From: Pseudomonas sp. LFM046
GTDB taxonomy: Bacteria > Pseudomonadota > Gammaproteobacteria > Pseudomonadales > Pseudomonadaceae
NCBI RefSeq assembly: GCF_000949385.2
Contig: NZ_JYKO02000001.1
Span: forward strand, 2,768,488 to 2,832,487
Direction of reading: 5' to 3'
Length of the DNA: 64,000 bases
Part shown: positions 33,744 to 42,976 of the stretch, piece after piece
How the letters are laid out: each line of letters starts with the position of its first letter
Position numbering within the stretch: position 1 is the first letter of the stretch
The notes under the pieces: model-generated
Seen by the model: only the letters and a program-made list of their open reading frames with translations
Databases searched by the model: none
Told to the model about the DNA's origin: nothing
Made by a program: the position numbers and the translations under genes

Positions 33744-34601
33744 TCATCCGATGGCCTGGGTAACAAGCGCGAACTGTTGGACACCGCCGACGGGTAAGGG
33801 CGGCGTACCTCGAGCCATCTGCGCCACGCTATCAACGTGTTGCAGGCCCGCATCGCCCAACCAATCGTTGAGTCCGCTGTCCGCCAGGACATCCAGTCGC
33901 ACGAACTCCCCCTGGACTGGGCCAAGAAGTTCGGCAATCAAGCATTTGGCTTGCTCCGGGGTCTCCGCGACAATTGGGCCGATGACGTGGCCACGGCCGA
34001 AGGCGCGGAGCATCGCGAAGCCACGCAATTGGCCGTTACGCTCTATGACACTCGTCTGTTCGATAGCGCCGTGGAGATTCTGGAATACGCGGGTTCTGTC
34101 CAGGCCGCTACCGGCATGGGCCAGTTCGAGTATCTGTGGCCAGTCCTCGACGCTGGGAGCTCGACACTGTTCGCCATCCGCCAGGGCAGGACTCGCCACG
34201 TACTTCACGTGGCCCTGGTGCTGATGAATCTGACCGAACTCGACAAAGCCCTGGCTGGCATACAGTGGCACGCCAGCCAGGGTGGCATTGAGAATCGCGA
34301 TTGTCGAACCGCAGGCTTGCAACGCCTGCTCCATCAGCTTTCGACCGATACCTTGTCCCTGATACGCGTCGCTCACGATGACCAGGCCGATGGTGGCGTA
34401 GTCCCCTTGCCGGCAGGTGAACGCTGTTCCGATCAGGCGTCCGGCATCTTCCACGACGAACCCTTCAGCGACCTGTTGAAGCATGGCCCAGTCGTCTAGG
34501 CGATGCGGCCATTTGAGCTGAACAGACAAGGCATGGGCTGCCGGTACGTCGGCGGCGGTCATGGGGCGATAGGTATACGGATGATTCTGCGAGACGGGCA
34601 T
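33744..34601 (-). CDS. GNAT-family N-acetyltransferase with C-terminal extension
   Basis: A 285-residue protein started at ATG 34601 with AGGGAG upstream. The first about 130 residues are a GNAT domain (YRPMTAADVPAAHALSVQL, then ATIGLVIVSDAYQGQGIGRKLM, the acetyl-CoA loop). The second half (SVEDWPQILELAHAGSGLDRT to the end FALVTQAIG) is a degenerate GNAT-like domain often found in such two-domain proteins. A truncated paralogue lies at 57600-58159 beside the second cupin, so this gene belongs to the duplicated cupin/GNAT module. The acceptor is unknown. Confidence 0.88.
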   Translation of the reverse strand: MPVSQNHPYTYRPMTAADVPAAHALSVQLKWPHRLDDWAMLQQVAEGFVVEDAGRLIGTAFTCRQGDYATIGLVIVSDAYQGQGIGRKLMEQALQACGSTIAILNATLAGVPLYASQGFVEFGQIHQHQGHVKYVASPALADGEQCRAPSVEDWPQILELAHAGSGLDRTRVFQNLHGAIEQTSVIERNGQLRGFAMLRAFGRGHVIGPIVAETPEQAKCLIAELLGPVQGEFVRLDVLADSGLNDWLGDAGLQHVDSVAQMARGTPPLPVGGVQQFALVTQAIG

Positions 34602-34761
34602 GAAAGGTCTCCCTGAAGTGGTCGCACGGCTTTGATTCCGTGTTGGATGGAGCCTGTATCCCATCTGCGTCGTAGCGTGGCAATAGGCTTGGGTCAATTC
34701 GACATATTCGCCAAGCAGACAGCTCCACAGCCCATAGTTACTGCTCGAGCAGGCGCTAGGA

Positions 34762-34800
34762 TCGGCAGTAAATGCCGTGAGAGATTCTGCCCTTGTAGCA
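34762..34800 (+). promoter_or_regulatory. Third, diverged copy of the conserved upstream element
   Basis: TCGGCAGTAAATGC at its left end matches the element at 58321 except for one base, and GAGATT and TAGCA follow in the same order as GGATT and TAGCA there. It lies upstream of, and divergent from, the GNAT gene, as in the second module. No intact gene follows it. Confidence 0.4.
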
Positions 34801-35029
34801 CTCGCATGCCGCCGTCCGGAAGGACATGACGCTACCTTCGGTGGGTCCCGTGGCGAGCTGTGTTTCATCCATGATTGATAGGCGGACCTTTCGTCATCAA
34901 GGCCATCCCTGCCAACCCGCTCGAGAGTGGATTACCTGAGTCGGCAGGGTGTTATTCGCAGGGAGGCAATAGCCGTACAAATCTCCCTTGTCATCACGTA
35001 CCCATCTCTTGGTGCGCTGCCTTGCCCAT

Positions 35030-35056
35030 AAAAAAAGACGCCCGATAAGGCGTCTT
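35030..35056 (-). terminator. Intrinsic terminator of the porin gene
   Basis: On the leftward strand AAGACGCC pairs with GGCGTCTT around a 6-base loop and runs into seven T. Confidence 0.85.
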
Positions 35057-35132
35057 AAGGCAAAGGAGCATGGGGGATGGATGCCTTGAAAAGAATTGGC
35101 CAGGTCTTGGCAAAACAATAGGACCGCGGCGC

Positions 35133-36467
35133 TTACAGGATGCTCAGCGGATACTCGATGATCAGGCGGACCTCGTCGATATCACTATCGAACGAGCTGG
35201 AGCGATGGGTGGCCTGGCGTAGGCGGAAGGACAGGTCTTTTGCCGATCCTTCCTGGACCACATACTTGGCCTCCAGGTCACGCTCCCAATGGTGTTCATC
35301 GTCCGCTCCGGCGCGGAAGGAGGTGCCCGTGGGGTCGGCCTGGGTGAAGTCGATCTGATCGCCTTTGATGTAGCGCGCCATCAAGGTAAGGCCCGGCACG
35401 CCGAAGCTTGCCATGTTGAGATCGTAGCGGATCTGCATTGACCGCTCGTTGGGGGCATTGAAGTCGGAGTATTGAACGGAGTTGGCCAGCCAGATCGAGT
35501 CAACGCCGATATAGTCGAAGGTCTCGTCGCCATCAATCTTCTGGTAGGCCAGCGTGACCTTATGTGGGCCGAATGCATACGCGGCTTTGGCCGACCAACT
35601 GGTAGTGTCCAGTTCACCCGCACGTGCTTCTCCTTCGTCACTGGTCTTGTACGCAGTTAGACCGAACGACAGGGCGTGTTGGTCGGCAAGCGGGAGGGTG
35701 TACGAGGCGCTGCCGAAGTATTGTCGCCAGACCTCCTCGGCTTCGCTGGCGTAGGCCATGAAAACGAGCCTGTCGTTGACCTTGTAGGAACCCCCGAGAA
35801 AGTCGACGCTGTCCGCTTCTACGCCGCCGTACGTGGTTAGCAGTTTGTCGTCGGAGTTGGTCGAGTTTCTACCGTTGTACGCTGTGAAGTGGCCAGCCTC
35901 GAGGAGGAGGTTGTCGAGCTCGCTGCTGGACAGTTGGAAGCCGGTGGCCACTTCCGGCAGCAGGCGGTTGTCGCCCATTGCGAATACCGGTGCGGTCGGG
36001 CGTTGTTCGCCGTACTTCAGCACGGTGGAGGAGACGCGCATCTTCACTGCGCCACCGATCTCACCGTAAGCATCAGGTACTTCGGCATCAGCAGTCTGGT
36101 TGTTGCTGATTGGCAGTAGACCAGCGCCGGCGCGACCGCGACCGGTATCAAGCTTGACCCCTCCGTAGGCGAAGGTATCCGCGCCGAACCCTACCGTGCC
36201 CTGGGTGAAGCCGGAAGTGAAGTTGAGCATGGCGCCGTGCGCCCACTCCTCACGATACCCATTGCGCTCGCTGACAGGTTTCGAGCGATTGATCCCTTGG
36301 CTATTGCTGCCGCCGTGACGGAAATCCCGGTTCATGTAGAAGTTGCGATTGAGCAGAGTGAGGCTGCTGTCTTCGATGAAGCCTTTAGCCTGTTCCTGGC
36401 CAGCTACGGCCAATTGCGAGACAGCAGTTATCGCCAGTGCAAGACAGCACGGTTTAAGGGCGCTCAT
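35133..36467 (-). CDS. OprD-family outer-membrane porin
   Basis: A 444-residue porin. ATG at 36467 is used because GGAG precedes it. The signal peptide (LKPCCLALAITAVSQLAVAG) is followed by the OprD N-terminal pattern FIEDSSLTLLNRNFYMNRDFR and EEWAHGAMLNFTSGFTQGTVGFG. The C-terminus DEVRLIIEYPLSIL is a beta-strand end, as in outer-membrane proteins. OprD porins admit basic amino acids, small peptides or organic acids depending on subfamily. Location among amino-compound catabolic genes suggests an amine or amino-acid derivative. Confidence 0.93.
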   Translation of the reverse strand: MSALKPCCLALAITAVSQLAVAGQEQAKGFIEDSSLTLLNRNFYMNRDFRHGGSNSQGINRSKPVSERNGYREEWAHGAMLNFTSGFTQGTVGFGADTFAYGGVKLDTGRGRAGAGLLPISNNQTADAEVPDAYGEIGGAVKMRVSSTVLKYGEQRPTAPVFAMGDNRLLPEVATGFQLSSSELDNLLLEAGHFTAYNGRNSTNSDDKLLTTYGGVEADSVDFLGGSYKVNDRLVFMAYASEAEEVWRQYFGSASYTLPLADQHALSFGLTAYKTSDEGEARAGELDTTSWSAKAAYAFGPHKVTLAYQKIDGDETFDYIGVDSIWLANSVQYSDFNAPNERSMQIRYDLNMASFGVPGLTLMARYIKGDQIDFTQADPTGTSFRAGADDEHHWERDLEAKYVVQEGSAKDLSFRLRQATHRSSSFDSDIDEVRLIIEYPLSIL

Positions 36468-36899
36468 GGAGTACTCCATTGATCTTATTAGTGTTCATTG
36501 CCCAGGTGGTGGGCAACGCTTATATGGCAGCTCAGATGAATCGCGTCGGTTCGAGGTGTGAGGACGGGCTCGTTCAGCCATTGCAATCGACATAGAACGA
36601 GGCTGAGCGGTGAGGATCACGCCTGTCCTCTCCCCGAGCGCGGTGGCTATATCTCAGTTGCGAATGAGCGCTGGCAAGAGGGCTAAATCAATTCGGTTGA
36701 TTGCATAAGTTTCAGCCTCATCGGCCGCATCTAATGCTTGGGCAAGGGCTGAAGTCCGCAGCAAATATCGGGCGATATTTCCTAGCATGGAGGCCCGGCT
36801 GGGCAGCGCAGCAAGCCGCTGCCAAGTCGTTCTTGCCAACCCCTTATGAGCGCTTCGCCGCTCGTCTCGCCGACACGTTCACCCTTGGAGGTTCCATCG
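36468..36899. other. Divergent promoter region between porin and cupin genes
   Basis: No gene is supported. It contains the conserved element at 36755 and, inside it, a perfect 18-base palindrome. Confidence 0.5.
36755..36795 (+). promoter_or_regulatory. Conserved 41-bp element upstream of cupin copy 1
   Basis: It matches the 41-bp element at 58321 at 30 positions, including the whole right end CTAGCATGGAGGCC. It contains AAATATCGGGCGATATTT (36763-36780), a perfect palindrome around GG. It ends 104 bases before the cupin start. Confidence 0.5.
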
Positions 36900-37607
36900 A
36901 TGTCACACCCTATCGCTTCGCTGCTGGCGTATGCCGACGGCTCTCCTGCCGCTGCGTTCACCCCCGCCGCCCTGGACTCGTCCGATCCCTTCGGCAACGT
37001 CCGTCACGTGGCCTATCGGGGCGATGAAGGCGTCAGCGCCGGCTTCGTTCAGGCCAGCGCAGAGCTGGTGGTCGAGGACTACCCCTACACCGAAATGCTG
37101 GTGGTGCACGCCGGACAGGTCAGCCTGCAGGACGAGCAGCAGACGCTTGATCTGGGTGTCGGCGACAGCGTGGTGATCGGCCGTGGCACGGCGCTGCGCG
37201 TGCAGGCGCAGGTCGGTAGCCTGTGGGCGTTCTGCGCGCTGAGCCAGGGCGCCGAGCGCAAACCCGGCCTGACCCAGATCAATCAGCGTGCGACGCTCAA
37301 TCCCTCGCAGGGGCTGGATGCGCAGATCCTGATCAGCGCTGCTCCGCAATGCCGCTCCCATAACGCCTTCTCCGACGACACCAGCAATCTGCAGGTCGGC
37401 GTGTGGGATTCGACGCCCTACGCACGTCGCGCCCGCCCGCACAAGATGCATGAACTGATGCACCTGATCGAGGGTAGCGTCACCCTGCAGCTGGCCAACG
37501 GCGTCAAGCTGAAGGTCAACACCGGCGATACGGTATTCGTGGCCCAAGGCACGCCCTGCGCCTGGGAGAGCAACGTTTATGTGCGCAAGCTGTACGTCGT
37601 CAAATAA
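36900..37607 (+). CDS. Tandem cupin protein (EutQ/DUF861-like), copy 1
   Basis: A 235-residue protein from ATG 36900, with GGAGG 8 bases upstream. It has two cupin halves: VVEDYPYTEMLVVHAGQVSL in the first and RPHKMHELMHLIEGSVTLQL in the second, the latter with the His/Glu metal ligands. It ends NVYVRKLYVVK. A paralogue at 56861 shares the order and many blocks (AEILISPAPQCRSH versus AQILISAAPQCRSH). DUF861 cupins often sit in gene sets for amino-acid and amine breakdown with HAD proteins and flavoprotein oxidoreductases, as here. Confidence 0.85.
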   Translation: MSHPIASLLAYADGSPAAAFTPAALDSSDPFGNVRHVAYRGDEGVSAGFVQASAELVVEDYPYTEMLVVHAGQVSLQDEQQTLDLGVGDSVVIGRGTALRVQAQVGSLWAFCALSQGAERKPGLTQINQRATLNPSQGLDAQILISAAPQCRSHNAFSDDTSNLQVGVWDSTPYARRARPHKMHELMHLIEGSVTLQLANGVKLKVNTGDTVFVAQGTPCAWESNVYVRKLYVVK

Positions 37608-37959
37608 GCCGTAGCAGTTGGCGCCTGCGCAATGCTCATGCGCGCGGGCGCCTCACCCATTGATTAGCCGCCGGCGCACCTGTGCCGAGCAGCGCGCGAC
37701 TGCTGGCGTTTCAAGCAATCGAAGAGGATGCGGAGGGCGAGCGAAAGAGCTGCCAAGGCAACCGATACGCGCTCGCTGGTTCGAGCGGCTCGGTCGATGA
37801 CGAGGAGAAGGCGGGAGGCCGTTAGGCCTTGTCTGGTACGGATCACCTTCCGCGGGGTGCCCAGGCCATGCGCACCTCTGACCGAGGCGTCGGCGTTTTG
37901 ATGCGCGCGGTGCACCCTACGTCGGCGGGAGCCGAGCTCCCGCCTGGGCCCAGAGGGAG
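37608..37959. other. Convergent intergenic stretch with REP-like hairpins
   Basis: No gene. At 37924-37944 GGCGGGAGC/GCTCCCGCC forms a 9-bp stem with loop CGA. Around 37620-37652 GGCGCC repeats form a second GC-rich dyad. TGCACCCTACG units recall those at 44170-44240. Confidence 0.5.
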
Positions 37960-39285
37960 TCAGAACTCCGAGACCTTGCCCCACGCACCTTTGTTCAGCC
38001 GGGCGAGGCTGTACTGGCTGTGGTCCACGAACGGCGTCTTGCCCTGCGCCAGTTCGGCGATCAGGCGCCCGGCGCCGGGGCCGATGCCGAAGCCGTGGCC
38101 TGAGAAGCCGGCGGCCAGAATGAAGCCGGGCAGGTTTGCCGCTTCGTCGATGACCGGCACGCCGTCAGGGGTGCTATCGATATAGCCGGCCCAACCTGCC
38201 TGAACGGGCACGCTGCCCAGGGCCGGCAGCAGGCGGCGGGCGCGGGCGAGGGTATCGCGCAGTATCGATTCCGACGGGCGCGGATCGAGGATGCGCACGC
38301 GTTCCATCGGCGTAGGCCGGTCGAGCGCCCATTTGCGACGCGTCTCATGTCCGTATTGCCAACCCTGCAGGTCGCCGGGTGAGAGCATTTGCCAGCGTTT
38401 GGCGAACATCGGCAGAAAGTACGAGGAGAACCTGAGTTGTTGCGGCGTCGGATCCACGCACGCACGTCCGGAAATGGCCAGGGTATAGCCGCCGTCCCCG
38501 CGCCGGGTGACGGTAACTTCACTGGTATGCAGCGCATCGGGAAGACCCTGGGCACCTGGCATGACCGACAGAATGGTCGAACGCACCGACGCTTGCGGAA
38601 AGCGAATGCCGAGCTGGGCGCAGAAGGACGAGGCCCAGGCGCCGCCGGCCATCACTACCTGGCGGGTCTTGATCACGCCCTTTTCGGTGATGACCCCCGA
38701 TACCCGTCCTGCCTCGGTCTCGATACCGCGAGCTGCGCAGAACTGGTGGATCGACCCGCCATGCTTGAGCACGCCCTTGGCGATCAAGGGTGCCGCCCGT
38801 GCCGGGTCAGCGATGCCGTCTGACGGCGAGAACACGCCACCCAGCCAGGACTTGCCAGTGACGGCGCCGCGTTGCGTGGCCTCGGCGCTGCTCAGCATAT
38901 GGGTGGTAACGCCCTGGGTGATGGCGAAGTCGCGCCACTTGGCCCAGCCGTCCAGTTCGGCCTGGTTGTCCGACAGATAGAACAGCCCGCAGCGGCGGAA
39001 ACCGAGGTCCTCGCCGAGATCGGCGGTGATCTCCTCCCAGAGCGCGAGGCTTTTGGTCGACAGCGGCAGTTCGCGCGCGTCGCGGTTCTGCTGGCGGCAC
39101 CAGCCCCAGTTGCGGCTGGACTGCTCCGCGCCAATCCGGCCCTTCTCCAGCAGGGCGACGCTCACGCCCTGACGGGCCATGAAATAGGCGGCGCATACGC
39201 CAATAATGCCGCCGCCGATGACGACGACATCGGTGCTTTTCGGCAGCTCCGGGTTGGACTGCATGGTGATCAAGGGGGCTGGCAT
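37960..39285 (-). CDS. FAD-dependent oxidoreductase of the DAO superfamily (DadA-like)
   Basis: A 441-residue flavoprotein with AGGAGA before its ATG. The FAD-binding motif VVVIGGGIIGVCAAYFMARQ is near residues 20-39. SSRNWGWCRQQNRDARELPL is the signature of a DadA-related subgroup, and ILAAGFSGHGFGIGPGAGRL closes the FAD site at the C-terminus. Such enzymes oxidise D-amino acids, N-methylated amino acids or polyamine conjugates. It is divergent from the ornithine-cyclodeaminase-like operon and could make the imine or keto acid used there; the substrate is unproven. Confidence 0.9.
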   Translation of the reverse strand: MPAPLITMQSNPELPKSTDVVVIGGGIIGVCAAYFMARQGVSVALLEKGRIGAEQSSRNWGWCRQQNRDARELPLSTKSLALWEEITADLGEDLGFRRCGLFYLSDNQAELDGWAKWRDFAITQGVTTHMLSSAEATQRGAVTGKSWLGGVFSPSDGIADPARAAPLIAKGVLKHGGSIHQFCAARGIETEAGRVSGVITEKGVIKTRQVVMAGGAWASSFCAQLGIRFPQASVRSTILSVMPGAQGLPDALHTSEVTVTRRGDGGYTLAISGRACVDPTPQQLRFSSYFLPMFAKRWQMLSPGDLQGWQYGHETRRKWALDRPTPMERVRILDPRPSESILRDTLARARRLLPALGSVPVQAGWAGYIDSTPDGVPVIDEAANLPGFILAAGFSGHGFGIGPGAGRLIAELAQGKTPFVDHSQYSLARLNKGAWGKVSEF

Positions 39286-39894
39286 TCTGTTCTCCTGGTC
39301 TGAAACCTGTTGTTGTTACGGCTGTGCAGCGAGCGATGCAGACCAGCGCTGCAAGGCCGCGTCGGAGCGCACCAGATCGGATGATCGACGCTGAGATTCG
39401 GGTCTGCCGCCTGGTCGCTCGATTCGGTGCGGTAGGCCGGGCTCCGACAATTACCGATGCCGTTGTGCCGATCCCATCTTAGGCATCGTGTCCCGATGAG
39501 GCTGTTGTATTGGCAGTGTGCAATCGCAGAATCGGGCGTTTTCCAAAGGGGGTCTGGAAGTTTCTGCTGCTGCGCTTGGCGCAGCGGTTTCTGCAGCCTC
39601 ATCCGCCCTCGACGTAGTTGCGGAAATGCTTACTTCAGGGTTTTTGCGGGCGATCCGTGAGTTGAAGGAGCAGGCGTTAGCTTTCGTGAAAGGTGAGGAA
39701 AAGGTGCGGAAATAGCGCATTAACCCGGTATTCGAAATTTTCTGCCAAGCGCTCGCCAGCATAATTCTTACAGCGAACCGGCACTCCCTCGCCGAGCTAA
39801 TTGCGCCGCACAGGGAGAGCAGTTCCGGCATCGATGCTTGCGTAAGCTCGGTCAATTTCGGCTGCCCCGATTAAAAGAACAGTGAGGTCTGTAG
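39286..39894. other. Divergent intergenic region
   Basis: About 600 bases without a supported gene. A short frame at 39518-39715 has a GTG start without a ribosome site. No clear operator or terminator was seen. Confidence 0.5.
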
Positions 39895-40884
39895 ATGAAA
39901 ACTCTGCTGCTCAACAAAGCAGAAGTCGGCAGATTGATATCCATGGAGGAGGTCATCGGAACGGTGGAGGAGGCCTACAAGGCCTTCAGCGCTGGGCAGG
40001 TGGTACAGCCCGATTACATAGGAATACATCTGCCGGAGCCGCGCGGGGAGATCGACTTCAAGGTCGGTTACTGCAAGACCAATGAAATCATCTCGATGAA
40101 GGCCTCGTCCGGCGGCTTCCTCGATAACCCGGCCGCGCACGGTGTGCCCAACGGCATGGGAACCGTCCTGCTGTTCGATGCCAGGAGCTGTGCGCTGATC
40201 TGCGTAATGGATGGAAGTCTGCTCACCGGCCTCAGGACGGGCGCGTCGGGCGCCGTCTCGGTCAAGGCGCTGGCGAGAAAGAACGCCAAGAAGATCACCT
40301 GCATAGGCACCGGCAACCAGGCGCGGATGCAGATTCGCGCCATCAGCCTGGTGATGCAGATCGAAGAGATCCATGCTTGGAGCAGAAGCCCGGAAACGCG
40401 CGAGCGCTTCAAGGCGGATATCGAAGGTGAGTTCGGTATCCCGGTGCATCTGGCGGACTCGAAGCAGGAGGCGGTCGAGCAGGCCGACATCCTCATCACC
40501 ACCACCCGTGGCAAGGGCTCGCTGGTGGAGGCGAGTTGGGTGAAACCCGGCACTCATATCGTCGCCATTGGCACGGATATGAAAGGCAAGCAGGAGCTGG
40601 ATCCCGAGATATTCAGGCACGCCAAGATAGTCAACGACTCGATCTCGCAGTGCATCGAAAAAGGGGAAACCTGGCATCCGCTGAACGCGAAGATCATCGG
40701 CCTGGACGACATCCACGGCGAGCTCGGCGAGATTCTGCTGGGTACCAAGCCCGGCCGGGAGAACGATGAAGAAATCACCATCTTCGACTCCACCGGCATG
40801 GCCATCCAGGACAACACCACCGCCGAAAAAATCTATCGCAATGCGCTGGAAAACAACGTTGGAACCTTCTTCGCGTTCCTTTGA
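39895..40884 (+). CDS. Ornithine cyclodeaminase / mu-crystallin family protein
   Basis: A 329-residue NAD(P)-dependent enzyme. SMKASSGGF holds the substrate-binding Lys, [13 protein letters not shown] and the cofactor motif [14 protein letters not shown] (about 139-152) follow, and [10 protein letters not shown] holds the catalytic Asp. The family includes ornithine cyclodeaminase, alanine dehydrogenase, ketimine reductases, iminosuccinate reductase (BhcD) and EutC of ectoine breakdown. The next gene is a threonine-dehydratase-like enzyme, a pairing known from EutB/EutC and BhcB/BhcD. It is probably an imine reductase or a deaminase. Confidence 0.9.
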   Translation: MKTLLLNKAEVGRLISMEEVIGTVEEAYKAFSAGQVVQPDYIGIHLPEPRGEIDFKVGYCKTNEIISMKASSGGFLDNPAAHGVPNGMGTVLLFDARSCALICVMDGSLLTGLRTGASGAVSVKALARKNAKKITCIGTGNQARMQIRAISLVMQIEEIHAWSRSPETRERFKADIEGEFGIPVHLADSKQEAVEQADILITTTRGKGSLVEASWVKPGTHIVAIGTDMKGKQELDPEIFRHAKIVNDSISQCIEKGETWHPLNAKIIGLDDIHGELGEILLGTKPGRENDEEITIFDSTGMAIQDNTTAEKIYRNALENNVGTFFAFL

Positions 40885-40922
40885 GACGTGATTTTTTTCA
40901 GCACTAGGAGAGAGGACATCAT

Positions 40923-41894
40923 ATGCGCGACCATCCGACCATTCAGGACATTCGAGAAGCCCAAGAACGGCTCAAACCCCATATCAAACATACGCCGCTA
41001 CTGCGCGCGGAGAAGATAGAGAAAGCCGCCGGTTGCCAGCTCTATCTGAAGCCGGAAACCCTGCAGATTACCGGGGCGTTCAAGATTCGCGGCGCGCTGA
41101 ACAAGACGCTCTCGCTGCCCCGGGAAGAGATCGCCAACGGCATCATCGCCACCTCGTCGGGCAATCACGCCCAGGGGCTCGCCTACGCCGCACGCATGCT
41201 CGGGGTGAAAGCTATTCTGGTGCTGCCGGTGACCACCCCGAAGATCAAGATCGCCAATACCGAAGCCCTCGGTGCGGAGGTGATTCTCTTCGATGGCGAC
41301 AACGCTGCCCGCTGGAAAAGGGTGTACGAAATCGCCGAGGAGAACGGCTATGTGCCCGTCCATGCCTTCGAGGATCCGCTGGTGATGGCTGGCCAGGGCA
41401 CCATCGGCTGCGAGATCCTGGAGGATCTGCAGGACGTGGATACCGTCATCGTCCCCATGGGCGGCGGCGGTCTGATTTCCGGCATCGCTACCGCCATCAA
41501 GGAAACCAAGCCGACGGTGCGGGTGGTCGGCGCCGAGCCGGCGCTGACGCCCAAGTACTACCACAGCCGCTTGAACAAGGAGCGCACCTCACTGCCGTTG
41601 CTGAACACCATCGCCGACGGCTTGCGCTTGAGCGTGCCGGGGCGGAATCCCTTTCCGATCATCGAGCGCTACGTCGACGAGATCGTCCTGGTCGAGGACG
41701 AGCACATCATTGCGGGCATGCGCGCCCTGGCCAAGGACGCGAAGCTGATTGCCGAACCCGCCGCCGCAATCGGCATCGGTGCCCTGCTGGCGGGCGTGGT
41801 CAAGGTCCGGCCGGATGAAAAGGTCTGCGTGGTGCTGAGCGGCGGCAACTGGGATCTGGGCGATCTGGCCGAGGTGTACGGCGCGACTGAGTAA
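40923..41894 (+). CDS. Threonine-dehydratase-like PLP enzyme (serine/threonine or hydroxyaspartate ammonia-lyase)
   Basis: A 323-residue fold-type-II PLP enzyme. The Schiff-base Lys is in TGAFKIRGAL (about residue 54), SSGNHAQG binds the carboxylate (about 78-85), PMGGGGLISG binds the phosphate (about 180-189), and SGGNWD is at the C-terminus. There is no ACT domain, so it is a catabolic type without isoleucine feedback. GAGAGAGGA precedes the ATG; the gap after the cyclodeaminase-like gene is 38 bases. Candidates are threonine, 3-hydroxyaspartate or an EutB-type ectoine-pathway substrate. Confidence 0.9.
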   Translation: MRDHPTIQDIREAQERLKPHIKHTPLLRAEKIEKAAGCQLYLKPETLQITGAFKIRGALNKTLSLPREEIANGIIATSSGNHAQGLAYAARMLGVKAILVLPVTTPKIKIANTEALGAEVILFDGDNAARWKRVYEIAEENGYVPVHAFEDPLVMAGQGTIGCEILEDLQDVDTVIVPMGGGGLISGIATAIKETKPTVRVVGAEPALTPKYYHSRLNKERTSLPLLNTIADGLRLSVPGRNPFPIIERYVDEIVLVEDEHIIAGMRALAKDAKLIAEPAAAIGIGALLAGVVKVRPDEKVCVVLSGGNWDLGDLAEVYGATE

Positions 41895-41927
41895 GCGATC
41901 GGCGCGCTGCGAAACGAGCGGAATGCG

Positions 41928-42665
41928 ATGACGAGTCTTTCCATCAACCTCAACAAGATCGCATTGCTGCGAAACTCCCGTGCCAGGAACTATCCGGACC
42001 TGGGGGCTTTCGCGGCGCGCCTGCTTTCGCTGGGCGCGGATGGAATTACCCTTCATCCTCGCCCCGACCAGCGACATGCCCGCTATCAGGACGTCAAGGA
42101 CCTGGCTTCCATCTGCGACGAGTATGGTAAGGAGCTCAACGTAGAAGGCTATCCAACGCCGGAGTTCCTGGCCGTGGTCAAGCAGGTCTTTCCGGCGCAA
42201 TGCACCTTGGTGCCGGACAGTCCCGAACAGCTGACATCCGATCATGGATGGGATTTCGCCAGAGATCAGCTTTTCCTGCGCGACGTGGTCGCGCAGCTGA
42301 AAGACCTGGGCATTCGCACCAGTCTGTTCGCTGACCATGACGGCACGACCCTCGAGTTGGCTGCGGCCACCGGTACTGACAGGATCGAGCTGTATACCGG
42401 CCCCTATGCGCAAGGCTACGGCTCATCCAGCGGCGAGATGCTCCTCGAGCGCTACTGCGATGCAGCACGAGCGGTGCAGGAGGCTGGAATGGGGGTCAAT
42501 GCCGGGCATGATCTGAACCTGCAGAATCTGCCGCGCTTTCTTGCTATTGCGGACTTCCTCGAGGTTTCGATCGGGCATGCCTTCGTCGTCGAGTGTATCG
42601 AGCAGGGAGTGGAGAGTGTAATGACTCAATACCTCGACATATGCCGCCGTCTAGGCAAGGGATAG
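41928..42665 (+). CDS. PdxJ-like pyridoxine 5'-phosphate synthase, divergent type
   Basis: A 245-residue TIM-barrel protein. SINLNKIALLRNSR, ADGITLHPRPDQRH, CTLVPDSPEQLTSDHGWD, IELYTGPYA, MGVNAGHDLNLQNL and VSIGHAFVVE line up with the PdxJ signatures. The canonical NxDHVATLR motif is replaced by NLNKIALLR, a version known from Bacteroidetes-like PdxJ. PdxJ condenses deoxyxylulose phosphate with amino-acetone phosphate. No pdxA is adjacent and a housekeeping copy is expected elsewhere, so this is an accessory paralogue. It might supply PLP to the neighbouring PLP enzymes or act on another substrate. Confidence 0.85.
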   Translation: MTSLSINLNKIALLRNSRARNYPDLGAFAARLLSLGADGITLHPRPDQRHARYQDVKDLASICDEYGKELNVEGYPTPEFLAVVKQVFPAQCTLVPDSPEQLTSDHGWDFARDQLFLRDVVAQLKDLGIRTSLFADHDGTTLELAAATGTDRIELYTGPYAQGYGSSSGEMLLERYCDAARAVQEAGMGVNAGHDLNLQNLPRFLAIADFLEVSIGHAFVVECIEQGVESVMTQYLDICRRLGKG

Positions 42666-42710
42666 TCCGCCTATGACGCCGTGATGGTACCGCGCAGCAC
42701 CGGTGACGAA

Positions 42711-42738
42711 CGCCCTTCCCTTATGGAGGGCGATTTTT
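42711..42738 (+). terminator. Intrinsic terminator after the PdxJ-like gene
   Basis: CGCCCTTCC pairs with GGAGGGCG (one bulged T) around CTTAT and is followed by ATTTTT. Confidence 0.7.
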
Positions 42739-42976
42739 GAACGAGAAGACTGAGTCATCCTGCCCGCGGGTGCACGAATGATACTGCGATCCTTGCCGAT
42801 GACCTCGCCAGCGCGGCAGCTTTCGTTGCCCATGGCCTGACGGCGTCGATCGGAAGGTGCCTGTTTTCGGGGCAGCCAGCGGCAGTCGTCGCTTTCGCCG
42901 CCGATGCCGAGCTCCAGTACTACAACCGCTAATTGAGCCTGGTCTGCGCTTCGATCAAGGCCGGGCACTGATTCTC

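Larger units (their letters stand above)
34602..35132. other. Intergenic stretch with a conserved element and gene remnants
   Basis: No intact gene. The conserved element at 34762 is followed by a short open frame (ATG at 34827, about 30 codons) that stops quickly and may be the remnant of a gene once driven by that element. A terminator for the porin gene lies at 35030. Confidence 0.45.

Noticed and set aside
39518-39715. 65-codon frame with GTG start in the 39.3-39.9 kb gap
   Set aside because: No ribosome site, ordinary composition and no recognisable product.
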